NCBI GenBank assembly: GCA_037043235.1 | Contig: JAWRVZ010000004.1 | Coordinates: 4,803,501-4,867,500, forward strand | DNA from: Rhodeus uyekii | Taxonomy: Eukaryota > Chordata > Actinopteri > Cypriniformes > Acheilognathidae | Length of the DNA stretch: 64,000 nucleotides | Direction: 5' to 3' | Part shown: piece after piece, positions 22,436 to 34,545 of the stretch | Layout: every line of letters begins with the position of its first letter | Numbering within the stretch: the first letter of the stretch is position 1 | The notes under the pieces: model-generated | Databases searched by the model: none | The model's input: the letters and a program-made list of their open reading frames with translations, nothing else | What the model was told of the DNA's origin: nothing | Made by a program: the position numbers and the translations under genes

Positions 22436-22513
<78 letters not shown>
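22436..22513. repeat. (TA)n microsatellite flanked by a second inverted repeat
   Basis: About 39 TA units. The flanks CCTTATACTAT (22425-22435) and ATAGTATAAGG (22514-22524) are inverted, so this tract forms the loop of a further palindrome. Another (TA)n run sits at about 22588-22620. Confidence 0.93.
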
Positions 22514-22519
<6 letters not shown>

Positions 22520-22583
22520 TAAGGGTAATATATATTTTATACAGTTATTTCATATAGTTATATAGTTTTATAAGTATTATCAT

Positions 22584-22620
<37 letters not shown>

Positions 22621-22623
<3 letters not shown>

Positions 22624-23361
22624 TGTAAATGAATAATGTTTCAGCCACGTGGAAGGATGTTGAACCTGGAGTGAGAAGAAAGCAGTGTGATACATAAGCA
22701 AATCGTTTATTTTTTAAATATACTAAGGTCTTCCACTTCATTTATTTTGTGGTGTTTGCAATTCTCAGTGAGATATGGTCATTCTAAGATGCTATTTTCA
22801 GACTCTGTTGACACGAGGCAGGATGTAAATTCCTCCGTTGCTAACTGTGCTGAGAGTTATATGATTTATTTTATGGTTTATGTGACATTTCCATTGGCTC
22901 GTGGTTCACTTGGTTAGTTTACAGTTTGAGAAAACCCACATTGCTGGGCTACATCCGTTTTTAAAGCCTTACATAATTTTGTGAAGTTCACCTATTTTAT
23001 TCAGTTCTCAGGAGCTGCCTTAATACTGTTCTACTCGCATCAGTTTTAAGTTCTTAAACGCATTCAGTCCAATAATAAGCATCTCTACAAGTACATATTT
23101 AGCTGGTCTTCCTGGCTTAAATCTTTCCTCTTATGCTTTTTCAATTTTAACAAGCTAACTAGCAAATTATGAAAAAAAGTTAATTAAAGCAGTTGCGTTA
23201 ATGCATTTTGACCATTTAACAAATTAAAGTTTAACACATATAGCTAAAGATATGTTCAAGACCTTGAAAAAAGTACACTGAAAACAAGTGTTTCCATCAA
23301 AAATGCATATTAAATTAATTTTAAATACTGCACCTTAGAAAAAGTTCATATTTGAACATAT

Positions 23362-23367
<6 letters not shown>
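22621..23367. other. Intergenic, nothing recognised
   Basis: One short open frame (22687-22917) without family features. Confidence 0.4.
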
Positions 23368-23418
<51 letters not shown>

Positions 23419-23450
23419 CTCTCAATCATCCATCCATCCATCCATCCATC
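23368..23450. repeat. (CT)n followed by (ATCC)n microsatellites
   Basis: About 24 CT units to 23415, a short linker, then CATC/ATCC repeats 23427-23450. Confidence 0.95.
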
Positions 23451-24269
23451 AATTTTTTTGCTCTTTCTCCCTGCTGTTTAATGATGTAAAAGCATTTAAA
23501 CTATATGCAAACTCCCTGTCCTGGTGCTCAAGGTATTTTCCAACATCCAAAGACATTTACTCAAGTGACATCATGATTTCTATGTAACGTCACAGATATG
23601 ATCGCTAAGCTTTTGATGAGGCGTGACAAATTTGTTTAGAGAGAGTAAACTCTGTGGTTAGTTCCACATATGCTCATCAATGACTAAGCATTTATGCTCT
23701 CTGTACTGCCTACAAACTACCGAAGTAAATGAATGCTTATCATCAAATGTCCAAGCCGTTTTTACACTTTGGGTGTTTCAGATTAGTGGGAGTTTTTTCT
23801 TATATTTAGACGCAACTATAAATACTGTCAGTGAGTTATAGAGGCGTCTGATGAGTCAGAATGTGACATTATATGTGCAAAACACAGATCAGGACAACAG
23901 AAGAATGAATGCTTCAGTAGACAGAGCAAAGAGGACAATATTGAAATCATTTGGAAAATCAATAATAATAAAAAAAAGTTAGTTCTAGTTTTATTCCTCC
24001 TTAAAGTGGAAGATCGCCAGCGCTCAAAATGTTTCCACTAAAGTATTATTCCCAGCAGACTTAATTGCATGCCTCTGAAAACCTTGAACCGAGTGTCAGA
24101 ACACTTTACAAATGCTTGAAACTTTGTTACATCATCCTTGTTACATCAAGGCTACAGGCACTGCCATTTCACCAGGTTCTTAAAAGGACAAAAGTTATTA
24201 ATTTCTGTACTTGTGTCATTTCGAACCTATGTATTTTATCAGAGGAACATGTTCCAAAAACACTTCAAA

Positions 24270-24274
<5 letters not shown>
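23451..24274. other. Intergenic, nothing recognised
   Basis: No gene or element ends identified. Confidence 0.4.

Positions 24275-24339
<65 letters not shown>
24275..24339. repeat. (TA)n microsatellite
   Basis: About 32 units. The Tyr-Ile open frames crossing it on both strands are artefacts. Confidence 0.97.
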
Positions 24340-24341
<2 letters not shown>

Positions 24342-25254
24342 ACCTTCCATTTTCTTAAACATTTTACATGGACAATAAAGAGAATCAATTATGCAGAAAC
24401 ACCGCATAGTCAAATATTCACAGAATATTAAATACAATTTATTCATCAGTAATATTTTCTATAATTTAATGGTCTTCCCACATCACAATCTTTTGCAACA
24501 GAACATTTTCACAAGTTTCTTGCACAAACAAAATCACCCTAGGCATTTGCAACAACGTTAATGAAATTGAGCCAACTTAATCGGCCTATAGCTGATCAAC
24601 AACACGTTGGTGGATAGATTTAGTTGATCTTGTAAGTGTAAGTGGCAGGGCTGATTACACATGTTGACAGCGCAGTCAGTGACTGATGTCAACACAGAAG
24701 CCTACAGCTCACGCTATATGGGAGCAGCATTTACGTCACTGCGGTGTTTATGTAAGATTCTGATTCTTTCTTGGCCTGGTTTCTCTCACTCTCTCTGACT
24801 GTGGTCACAACGAAAGGCCGTTCATGACCTACGGCTGGCCCTGTCAGTGTGTGTGACTTAGTCTCTCTGGATTCTCCAAGAAGGCTTTTTTCACGATTGT
24901 TTTTCCTCTGTTAGTTGCTAGTGTTAACCTGTGTCATATGATGTTGGCTAGTTATGGTCTTTTCCCCACCTGTTTGAATGTATATAAAGAACAATACTTT
25001 CGATGGGACTGGAATGAGATGAAATATTGATTTGCAGCAAGGGTAAAGTCGATGACGTGACCTCTATGAATGATCCTGCTATTATGACATACATAATCAC
25101 TCATGCCCTTGAAATCCACTGCTCTGGAATCAGAAATTGACCAATAATGTAATGAAATAGCAAACCTTAATGGATAACCTAAGCAATATTTATTCTTTAT
25201 ACATACATGAGGTCCAAAAATAAGCCTCTAGAGAAGTTTTGTTCTTAGTAAATA
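24340..25254. other. Intergenic; GC-balanced island at about 24.65-24.95 kb
   Basis: Most is AT-rich, but 24650-24950 is less so and contains pyrimidine-rich tracts and a TATATAAAG at 24980. I cannot identify a gene, LTR or element. Confidence 0.3.
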
Positions 25255-25775
25255 TTTTTTTCAGCATAGTAAATGGAGGGAATTTGAGTACATTTTTATT
25301 TATAGACTTTATATTTATTTTTATGTCATTTATTAGTTATTTAAAAAATGTATTTTACACATTTTATTAAAAAAATGATTCTAATATTAATTGTAATTCA
25401 TTTTGTTCATTTAAATTATATTTTCAGTATAATAACAAGAGGAAATTTGAATATTTATTTATTTATAAACCTTTTTATTATCTTATAAATGTCTTATTTA
25501 TCAAATTGATTTTATTAATTTTATATATTTTCAGAATAATGTGAATGTGAACTTTTCATTTATTTTATTTAATAATAAATGTCTTATTCATTTGATATAA
25601 AAAAGATACAATTTGTAGTGAAAATACTTCTATGTATTTTTTATATAATTATAAAATTCTTTTCCAGCACAACAAAATATGAATTTGAATAAACCTTCAT
25701 TTTTTTAACTTTGTTTATATTTTATTATTATCTTATTTATTGTATTGTATTTGACTTGATTTTCAGGCTAGAGAC
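25255..25775. repeat. Degenerate AT-rich tandem array
   Basis: A motif TTTCAG(C/T/A)ATA...GAATTTGA...TTCATTTATTT recurs at about 25260, 25422, 25529 and 25661, with a partial unit at 25757. Spacing varies from 107 to 162 bp. Copies are strongly diverged, suggesting an old tandem duplication series. Confidence 0.5.
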
Positions 25776-26340
25776 TTTTTTCAGGCTAGAGACCCAGTTT
25801 TGTTTTTATCAAAAGCATCTCACAATGGCACATGGGAAGTTGAATATAACTGGATGACTGACAAAATAAATATTTACTAATGTCTTTGCGTATAAATGTG
25901 ACCTCAAAAGGTACGACTCAGTTCGCAGAAAAAGGCAAAAGAAACCTCACAATGGTCTATTCTTAGGAACACATAGAGAACAAAGGAAAACTAGAATGAA
26001 TTGAACTAAAACAGCACAGCTGAGTACATTTAATGAGCATTCAAATGCTAACTCTCTAAATGAGCCAGCCGTGAACTTGAAACCAGCAGTTATGTAAGAT
26101 GCACATTTCTCCCATATGATTCAAATTGGGGATGAATTCATTTGATATTCGCCTGACATTTTAAAGGAGGTGTAATTAGCGTATGTAGGCCAACACATGA
26201 TCCCTAGAGCAACAGCAAAGAACTAAAAATATGGTACTGTTCTGTTGCCATAGCGATTTCAGTATTACCAAACAGGTCCGTCACTATGGCAACCACAGTG
26301 CTGGATTAGGGGGATGCTAAAATATACTGACAAACATTCA
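25776..26340. other. Intergenic, nothing recognised
   Basis: Includes a short direct repeat TTTTCAGGCTAGAGAC at its left edge (25757 and 25778). No gene. Confidence 0.4.
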
Positions 26341-26364
26341 AAACAACAACAACAACAACAACAA
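26341..26364. repeat. (AAC)n microsatellite
   Basis: Seven trinucleotide units. Confidence 0.9.
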
Positions 26365-26654
26365 AAACATAACCCCACTGACCAATTAGCATTGACATGG
26401 GCACTGACACACTGCTGGATAAAGACACTGGCGCTCATCCATGGTGTTACATCAAATCACTCCACTGAGAACGGGGATAAAGCGGATAAAACAACCACAA
26501 CAGAACAAATGATGAAACACTCACTGTTCTTATAGCCTATAAAGCCCTTCATTTGGCATCTAAAGCCCTCTGTGGAGTTTTGGCCCTGCTGTTCATGAAC
26601 CACAATTCATCAAATCAAATGACAATTCAATATGCTAATTTTTTTTTTTGTCAT

Positions 26655-27170
26655 GTCAAAGCTGAATTTTCATCATCATTACTCCAGTCTTCAGTGTCTG
26701 TCGCATGATCCTTTAGAAATCATTCTGACATGCTGATTTAATGCTCAATAAAAATGTCTTATCAATGTTGCCACTTAAAATCGTGATGCACCATTCAAAT
26801 ATTTGGTGTAAGGTTTTTCTTCAAGTTTCTTTTTTTAAAGAAGAACATTTGTATATTATTTCAATTTAGCAATCATGCAGTCAATTGTGTCAAAAATGAC
26901 ACATATAATGCTATAAAATATTTCAGTTTCAAATAAAAACTTTCTATTCATTAACGATTTAAAAAATAATTTTAAATGATTAATAATTGAGCACCAAATC
27001 AGCGTAATGATCTTTTAACACTGAAAACGTATGGAGTTAATTACATAGAAATATATTAAACTAGAAAATAAAATTTAGTTACATTTTAATATTTTATCTT
27101 ACATTTTACTGTATTTGATCAAATAAATGCAGGCATCAAGAGACTAATTTAAAAAAAAAAAAAAATACCG
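26655..27170 (+). repeat. Diverged interspersed repeat common in cyprinids
   Basis: CATCATCATTACTCCAGTCT, TGTCGCATGATCCTTTAGAA, ATCATTCTGACATGCTGATT and, at the end, AAATAAATGCAGGCATCAAG plus a poly(A) run resemble a very abundant cyprinid repeat I recognise by its wording. The class cannot be established from this copy. The interval 26365-26654 before it holds nothing I recognise. Confidence 0.5.
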
Positions 27171-27912
27171 GTAATAATAAATAAAATCTGAATTACTCCA
27201 AACCGTTGGCAGGTAATGTATACTGTATGTACTCCCTGAAAAACATTCACTGGGTAAAAAAAAATATAAAAAAAGGGGAAAAAAACACAACGTACCCCTG
27301 TGTGGTTGATAATGAATGTGTTTTACATGTGCGTCACACGTCTATTTGCAACTGAGATGAGAATCTAAAGTCTCAAACAGCCAGTAAAGAGGATAAGGTC
27401 AGGACACCTTGCTTTTAAAGTTTTACACAAGTTAAAAAACTCATGCTAATGTAGTGATGTCATTACTTCCTCAATCCCCCTGACTGCTATGAACACCACA
27501 AGACAATTAATATCATTTTACCATGGGTAAACAGAATAATGCAACTAGAAGGGCCTTCAATTGATTTTAAGCTATTTAAATTTGAATAAAGATCTTAAAA
27601 AGAATGAAGTTGTTTATTTCATTAGTCTTCTTCAGCATACACAAATAAAGATGAAAACTGAGATGACTTACTAGAACTCGACAGGATACGGCAGCACACC
27701 TTGCTAAAGAAATGAATAATTCACAAAACAAGACCAGAATATAACACAAACAAGTTTTATTTTTCCACCAACATACCGTGTACAACAGATATAAGATAGA
27801 GGTCTCTGAACATGTCAAATAATAATATTAATTCATATCATTATTGTAACATTAATAACATGGAATGTAGTTTTGAATTTCCATTTTCTTTTTCAAAGTT
27901 TTTTCTTTTTAG
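27171..27912. other. Intergenic flank downstream of ip6k2
   Basis: AT-rich and non-coding; may include distal ip6k2 3'UTR. Confidence 0.4.
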
Positions 27913-27918
27913 TTTATT
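27913..27918 (-). terminator. Candidate poly(A) signal of ip6k2
   Basis: AATAAA on the minus strand about 546 nt past the ip6k2 stop. Alternative TTTATT matches lie further left (for example near 27757), so the 3'UTR end is uncertain. Confidence 0.35.
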
Positions 27919-28463
27919 TAGGAAATATGACAAATAAATAAAGCTTTATCATAGTCTCTGTGTCAACTAACAATCTGAATATAGTTCTCTCTTCACGATG
28001 GGTAAAAGTGCAACGGGACGGTCCTGTGGTGTGACAGTTAACAGTCTTCCTTTTCACCGCTCGCTGTTCCTTCATCCAATAAGGAGCGTTCGGAAAACTA
28101 AAATCAAATTTCCGGAACCTTCTCAAGGAATGAGTACAGGAACAAAATCAAGTCCTTCTTTTGTAAATAACCATTACAATAAATAGAACGAAAAGGGGAT
28201 CGGCATCAACGTTGTAAAAGTACACCAGGGGAAGTGAGTAAAGCTACAGAACACAGAGGAAGCCGATCGTGACGTTTCAATGTTAGCCTCTCGACCCTTT
28301 TTAATCCTCTACGCACACAAAAAAAATCAGCAAAAAGACACCAAAAACAACTTAACAGGTGGAGTTTTGAGATTTGACCGAGTTGAACATTGAGGGACTG
28401 AAAGAATGAGGAACAGAAAGAGAAAGAAACATTTGTCCCGCTGGTTTGAATCAAAGCTGTGGT

Positions 28464-30452
28464 TTAATCTGTGCCATGATCCTCTAGTTGGGAAATGATG
28501 GTGATGAGGTTCTCCAGTCCGAAGATGTACCCACTGTCCTGCCCCTCGTGGACAACACTATCCTCTCCGTAGTGCCTACAAGTGGTGTGGGCAAAGTCAA
28601 TCATGCGTACGTCTACAGCCGGGCCGCCGTCTGCCCTGGCCATGCGTCGCACCACTGCAGAGCTGCCGCCGCCGCCGCTTCCGCCACCGCAAGCGCCGCT
28701 GTTGCTACTGCTGCCGGCCGCACCAGCACCGTGAGGGAATCCAAAAGCACCGCCCTCCTCCTCTTCTTCCTCCTCCTCCTCCTCTTCATCATCATCTTCC
28801 TCCTCCTCCTCTTCCGAAAGCCCATCCTCTGGGGAATGGCGGGTTCGAGGAGGGTCTCCGTCGTAGATGATCAAGAGCGAGCTGGAGTAAAAGCGGTAGC
28901 TTTCGCAGTCCTCCAGGGCCGCCTGCATGTCTCGCAGCCGCCGCAGCACCGGTGACAGGAGCTCGCTCCTTAGACGGCTCCCGTCGTGGAAGAACTGAAA
29001 GATGGCCTCTTTGAAGCCAGGTAGGGTCAGCTTACGGCCGTGGTATTTGTTCATGAACATGAGCTGCCCTGTGTCTGAATGGTAGACCTGGAGGAAAGCA
29101 AAGAGGTACGTGTGAATGAAACATTGGCTTTGTAATATATTCTAGGGCTGAGAAATGTTTTTTTAGTCACATATGAATCATAATTCTATCTTCTACAGAT
29201 TCACAAATTTCAAATACTGATTTTCTAAAGTGTTACACTTCTTTAATTCAGTACGACTTAAAATGATTGATACATTAGAGTGTTATTAAATCACACTTAA
29301 AAAAGGCTAAATCCGAAGCTCACACTGACAGACACATAGCCGAAGCCTCTGTTTTTTTTCAAGACCTATTAAACGGTCTACTGCAGTCAAGTAGGAAAAG
29401 AAACCGTAAACTAGAATCGAATCCATCTACATCAAAATCGAGAATCGTGAGGTACGAAAAGATTCCCACCCCTAATACAGTAATCCCTCGCCACTTCGCG
29501 GTTCAAGTTTCGTAGTGTCAGTGCAGCGCAGATTTTTCAAGAAAATTCATCGAAAAATAAAAATTCAAAAATACCACCATTTCAGCAGCCGTATTGAGGA
29601 AAGCAGCGTTGTTTTATCGTGATGCGCGAGAGAAACGGTTCCCCAGGATGTCAGACAAAGAGAGAAACTCTCTCAGAGGCTTTGTACACGCCCACGGGCA
29701 CTCAGACAAGACACGTGATTGGTTCCTGGTGTGAGATCGACGAATGAGAGCACGAGTGGATCAGCCAATCCCGTGAGCTGATTGGCTGATCCTACGTCAC
29801 GGATTTTCACCCATCGCAGAGTGTTCCGGTCCACATTAAATGTGATAAACGAGGGATCACTGTATATTCCTTCTGGAATAATATTTGAGAGCTACGCTGA
29901 CCTGCATGCCACAGAGCCGCACTCCGATGCTGGCGGATGTACTCTGCTGACACTTGCGGATCTGCATGGCCTTCTTCTCCTCAGAGGCGTCATCCCCGTG
30001 CTGCCTCGTGCCCATCTTCAGATCAAGCACGCATGGAACCGTGTAGCGCCACGTCAGGTTCTCCAACAGGATGAACTCTAATGGAAGGTGCTGGGTTAAG
30101 GGAAACAAAGATTTTCCTTGCTTTTTTTATAATTGTGCTCTACAACTAACCTCTGTATAATGTGCTATGCTTTTTGTGCAGTATGAATATCTACAATAGT
30201 AATAGAGCATCTACAAGTGTAGTTTAGTGATTTTCAAGTTATATATTATTATATAACCATTTAATAGTCTTTATATTATAATTATAAATCTTTTGTTGAA
30301 ACTATGATGCTTTTTTAAGGATTCTTTTAAGACAAACTTAAAGACTAACATTAATTTGTAATAAAATGTATTTATTATAACTTTTGATAGATTTAATGTG
30401 TTATAAAAATAAAAGTATGACTTTCTTTCAACATGTATTACTGACCCCAAAC

Positions 30453-30483
<31 letters not shown>

Positions 30484-33400
30484 ATAAAAAACAAAAACAA
30501 AAAACAAAACTGTCATCAGTAAACCACACAAGACCACAATCCAGCTTTGTCGTTTACGGCAGCACTGAAGGATACTGTATTGGTTGCGGTGTTTTGCGTT
30601 CTCCTTCATCCTCTGCAGGTGTTGTTGGTGGCACTTGAGGCTCCAGGGGTTGTGCTTGAGCTGAGGGCCGGCAGCATTGCTCCCCTCCAGACTGTAGTAG
30701 AAAACCTCGGCCTGCTTGATCCACTCCTCCTCACGCTTCACACTGGAGGGGTAAAGACAGAGGTGGGTCACCCAGACAGACAGATTAGGGCTAACATGCT
30801 GGATCAGATGAACTCAACATGTTTTTTTTAGAGATCTGCACAAACACCCTAGGACCCAGAACACCCAAATAATCTCAAATCCTGGATTCATGGCGGATCA
30901 GGCCAAGTGTTCATACACATACACTCAGATGATAATTTAATATTCATGTTCAAACACTTTTGTATACATAAATCACATGTAACATACATACTATTCTGAA
31001 TATGACTTAATGCTACTGCAACATGCACGTTTGCTACAGCTTCTACAAGTGCATTTTCTTCCGGTTTTAAAGTAGTTGTTTGGAGGGTTATAATTCATAA
31101 AACCCTCACACAGAGAACAAACGCCCCTTTATCTGCCCTTTCACCCTTTCCACTGTCACACAGAGGTCACTTCTTAGTCACAAAGCTACTCTGGTTACAT
31201 AACCCCTTGCTAAACTTTGGCTCAAAACATACATTTGCACCAGTCCGGCTGCCAGGAGCAGAGAGTGCATCTGCTCTGCCCAGCTGGGTGTTCTGAGGGT
31301 CAGTGCGCTCAGCGCTTCTTCATAACGACAAGGACACTGCGATCGGTCACATTCTCACTGAGTCAGACGAGCAGTGAGCAGGGCCATTATTACAGGAGAA
31401 CACAGGCTAGTATTATTCAAGAGATGTGGTGTGTTCTAAGCTTATAACTGCTAACTGTAAAGCTGCTGGTTCGGTCAGCACATGATTGGTCAGAATTAGT
31501 CTTTGAGAAAGATTCTAAACCTCAGCATCTGGTAAATGACTACCAGCACTTCAGCAAGGGTTTCACACGCAGAACTTTGCTTTCTTTTAAGTGGTTCGAA
31601 ATTGAAAAGCCACAAAAATACATATCCATTTAAAGATTTCATTTTGGATTTTAATTAATCAAAATGATGCACTTAATGCAAAACCGTTCTGCATTGTAGT
31701 AGGTGGTTGTTAGGTCAGTGCTATTCGGTTGCTAAGGTGATCTAAGTGGTTTTTAGCACGTTGCAAAACAGCAGGTATGGTGTTGTGGGTAATTGCTAGA
31801 AAGGCTGAACAATTCTGATGAAAATTGGAATTGCTCTTATTTTCAGGGCTGCACAGTTTGGCCAAAGGAAAAACAAAAAACTCAATTTGACTATGAATAT
31901 TTATACTATTATACTACTACTACTAGCCTGCAAAAAATATTTACACTGTAAAAATACAATGCTGATAAATACACAAGTACTGTAGTATTTAATTATCAGT
32001 ACACATCAGGGGCGTAGCCAGGATTTTTTTTGAGGGGGGCCATCTTAAAATGAGGGTGCCATACTGCGCGCAATTGTTGACTTTGGGGGTGCGTTGCGAT
32101 CGTCGTGTGCGGCGGGCTTTCACTTTAGTTTTCACAGTCGCCATTTTAACCAATTGAAAATCTGAGGGGGTTGGACATGTAAATGAGGGGGCCCAGGCCC
32201 ACCCACTGGTACACATAGTATTTAATTAAATTGCAGCCTCTGTGACTTGATAACAGAACAAAGCCATATTGTGATTCCGATTCAACTTTGATTAATCCTT
32301 CAGCACTACTTGCTAGGAGGTTGCATACAGGCCCAAATCAAAGGACACACTCCCAGGTTTCTATGATATTCTGGTCTTAGGTCTTGATGCAAGTCAAAGC
32401 AAAATGTATTAACCGCAGCTTAGCTTTATTCGCATTTTAGTCAAAGCAAAATTCACAAAAGTGAATATGTCAACAAAAAAGACGTACACTAAAACAAACT
32501 GTCAAAATGAACAATTCTTATGAGGTTTAAAGATTGATAATTGTAATGAATCAAGATATAGTTTTAAAAATGACCACAACTCTAACGGCACAGTGAAACA
32601 ATATTATTGGAATCACTTCGGGAAGTTTTTTTTTTTTTCAGCTGATGAATGATAGAGGCAATGACAGCCAATTAGAATCCATCCTTCTTTAAAAAGCTTG
32701 AGTTAATTTTAGAGCTTGAGAATTTCCGGAATGACACTGTCTGCTGGTGTGGACGCTAATGTCGTTATAGTTATCGTTTTTTGGTATGAACAGGTCTTAA
32801 CTCTTCATCCCAATTATGTATGTTGACAGACTGATTGCATGATAAACGGTTACTGTCTCCTTACCTCTTGTCCTTATCCTTCCGAGTGTGTCTAGACCGG
32901 TCCTTGCTGTAGCCTTCATTGTCCAGCAACATCTTACTGACCCATTTTATTTTGTTATTAGGATCCAGGTCGGCCGAGGGAACCACGTTCTCCAGGTCCC
33001 CAAGCTCACTATGCAGAGGGTAGGCAATAAGACACAAATTCCCTTCCTCATCCTCCTCGAAACTCACCGACACTACACCTGTAGAGAGAGAGACAGAATA
33101 TAAGGAGGAGAAGAAAAGAAAAAAAGAACAAGGTCAGAGGGGAAACTATAACTAATAACTTCACTTCAGCAAAGAAGAAGTAGTTAGAGTTCCGAGCTTA
33201 AAGTAAACTGTCTGGGAAATCTTACCCACTTCTCTTTTTTGCTCTTAAAAGCTCCCCAGTCTTTAACAAAAGCTACTGAGCCGACAGCACGGGCTGGTCC
33301 TAACCTGATAGGAATCACACAATCCATAACAAACAAACAACAAGACGGAAATACTCAGAAAAGAGAGCGGGGGTGAGACAGAGAAAGGAGGGGAGGGCTT

Positions 33401-34490
33401 TAGAAGAAGAAAGTAGTGCTGATGAGAGAGAAGTCCAGGAAACAACAACAGCCAAAGAAGACTATGACTTCACACTGGATTGCTTTTCTCGAGTTGTCAT
33501 AGTAAAACACAAGAAACATTTACATTCATTCAACTGTCACGCAAGGATGAAACAAGCCCACAAACAAATGACAAGAGGCTAAAGATATGATGAAACCAAC
33601 ACTATTTATTGTCAAATATCAAATCATATCACTTCATGAGCTAAATTAAAAACTGATATCGTCAAAGCATCAGATAAAACACAGTGGAACAAAACCTGCG
33701 AAAATTACAAAAGGAAAACTTGGACATAAGAATGTATTATGAACCTGAAAGGCAGTCCCATGTGTATTAAGAGACATACATGATACATTTGCATAGAGAG
33801 AATTTTTTTTATTTTTTTTTACAATTTGAATATATGACATTCTGAAAGGGAGAAAATGCTACCCGGATGAGTCGCATGAAAAAGTCCATTTCAATTTATA
33901 AGATGAATATAGATCAGTGATTTCAACCCAAACCCAAAGGGAGAAGAAAAAGAATATATAATGAAAATTAAAGTTGTTTTTATGTTGTTTTTATTCACAT
34001 AATTTCCAATGACGATTCTCATTGGTCTCCCATTACTGTGGTATTTTAAGTAAAACTATGAAGAAAAAAAATACAACAATTACTTTTCTTTAAATCAGCT
34101 TAAAAGGCAGAACAAAAGTAATACCATTTTAATCATCATCCATCTGTTTTTTTGCATTATAATAAAGAAATGTGCTGTATTGTAAAGACATCAATGCAAA
34201 AAAACAAAATAGCACCCAAAGTCTCACCCAGATGTTTAATACAGAACATTAAAACAGGAAAGTTATTTAGAGAAGTTTCAGGTGCAATAAATGCAGTAAT
34301 TTCCAACAGTTCAGGAAAAGAGATGTCAAGACGCCCTAAACGACCAAAGATAATAATGTCCAAAATTCTGTTTAGACTTCGCACCCATCCTTCAACCTCA
34401 CACCAAAAAACTGATGTCCTGCACACTGGAAACCCAAGCCATGGAAACGGCAGTGTGCATCCAAAGACTGCATGTATGCGAATGTATGCA

Positions 34491-34545
<55 letters not shown>

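Noticed and set aside
24065..24446. Tyr-Ile-rich frames on both strands
   Set aside because: Caused by the (TA)n tract.
28488..28955. 155-codon plus-strand open frame opposite ip6k2
   Set aside because: It is the antisense shadow of the last ip6k2 exon; its Leu/Phe runs are simply the reverse of the Glu/Asp triplets.
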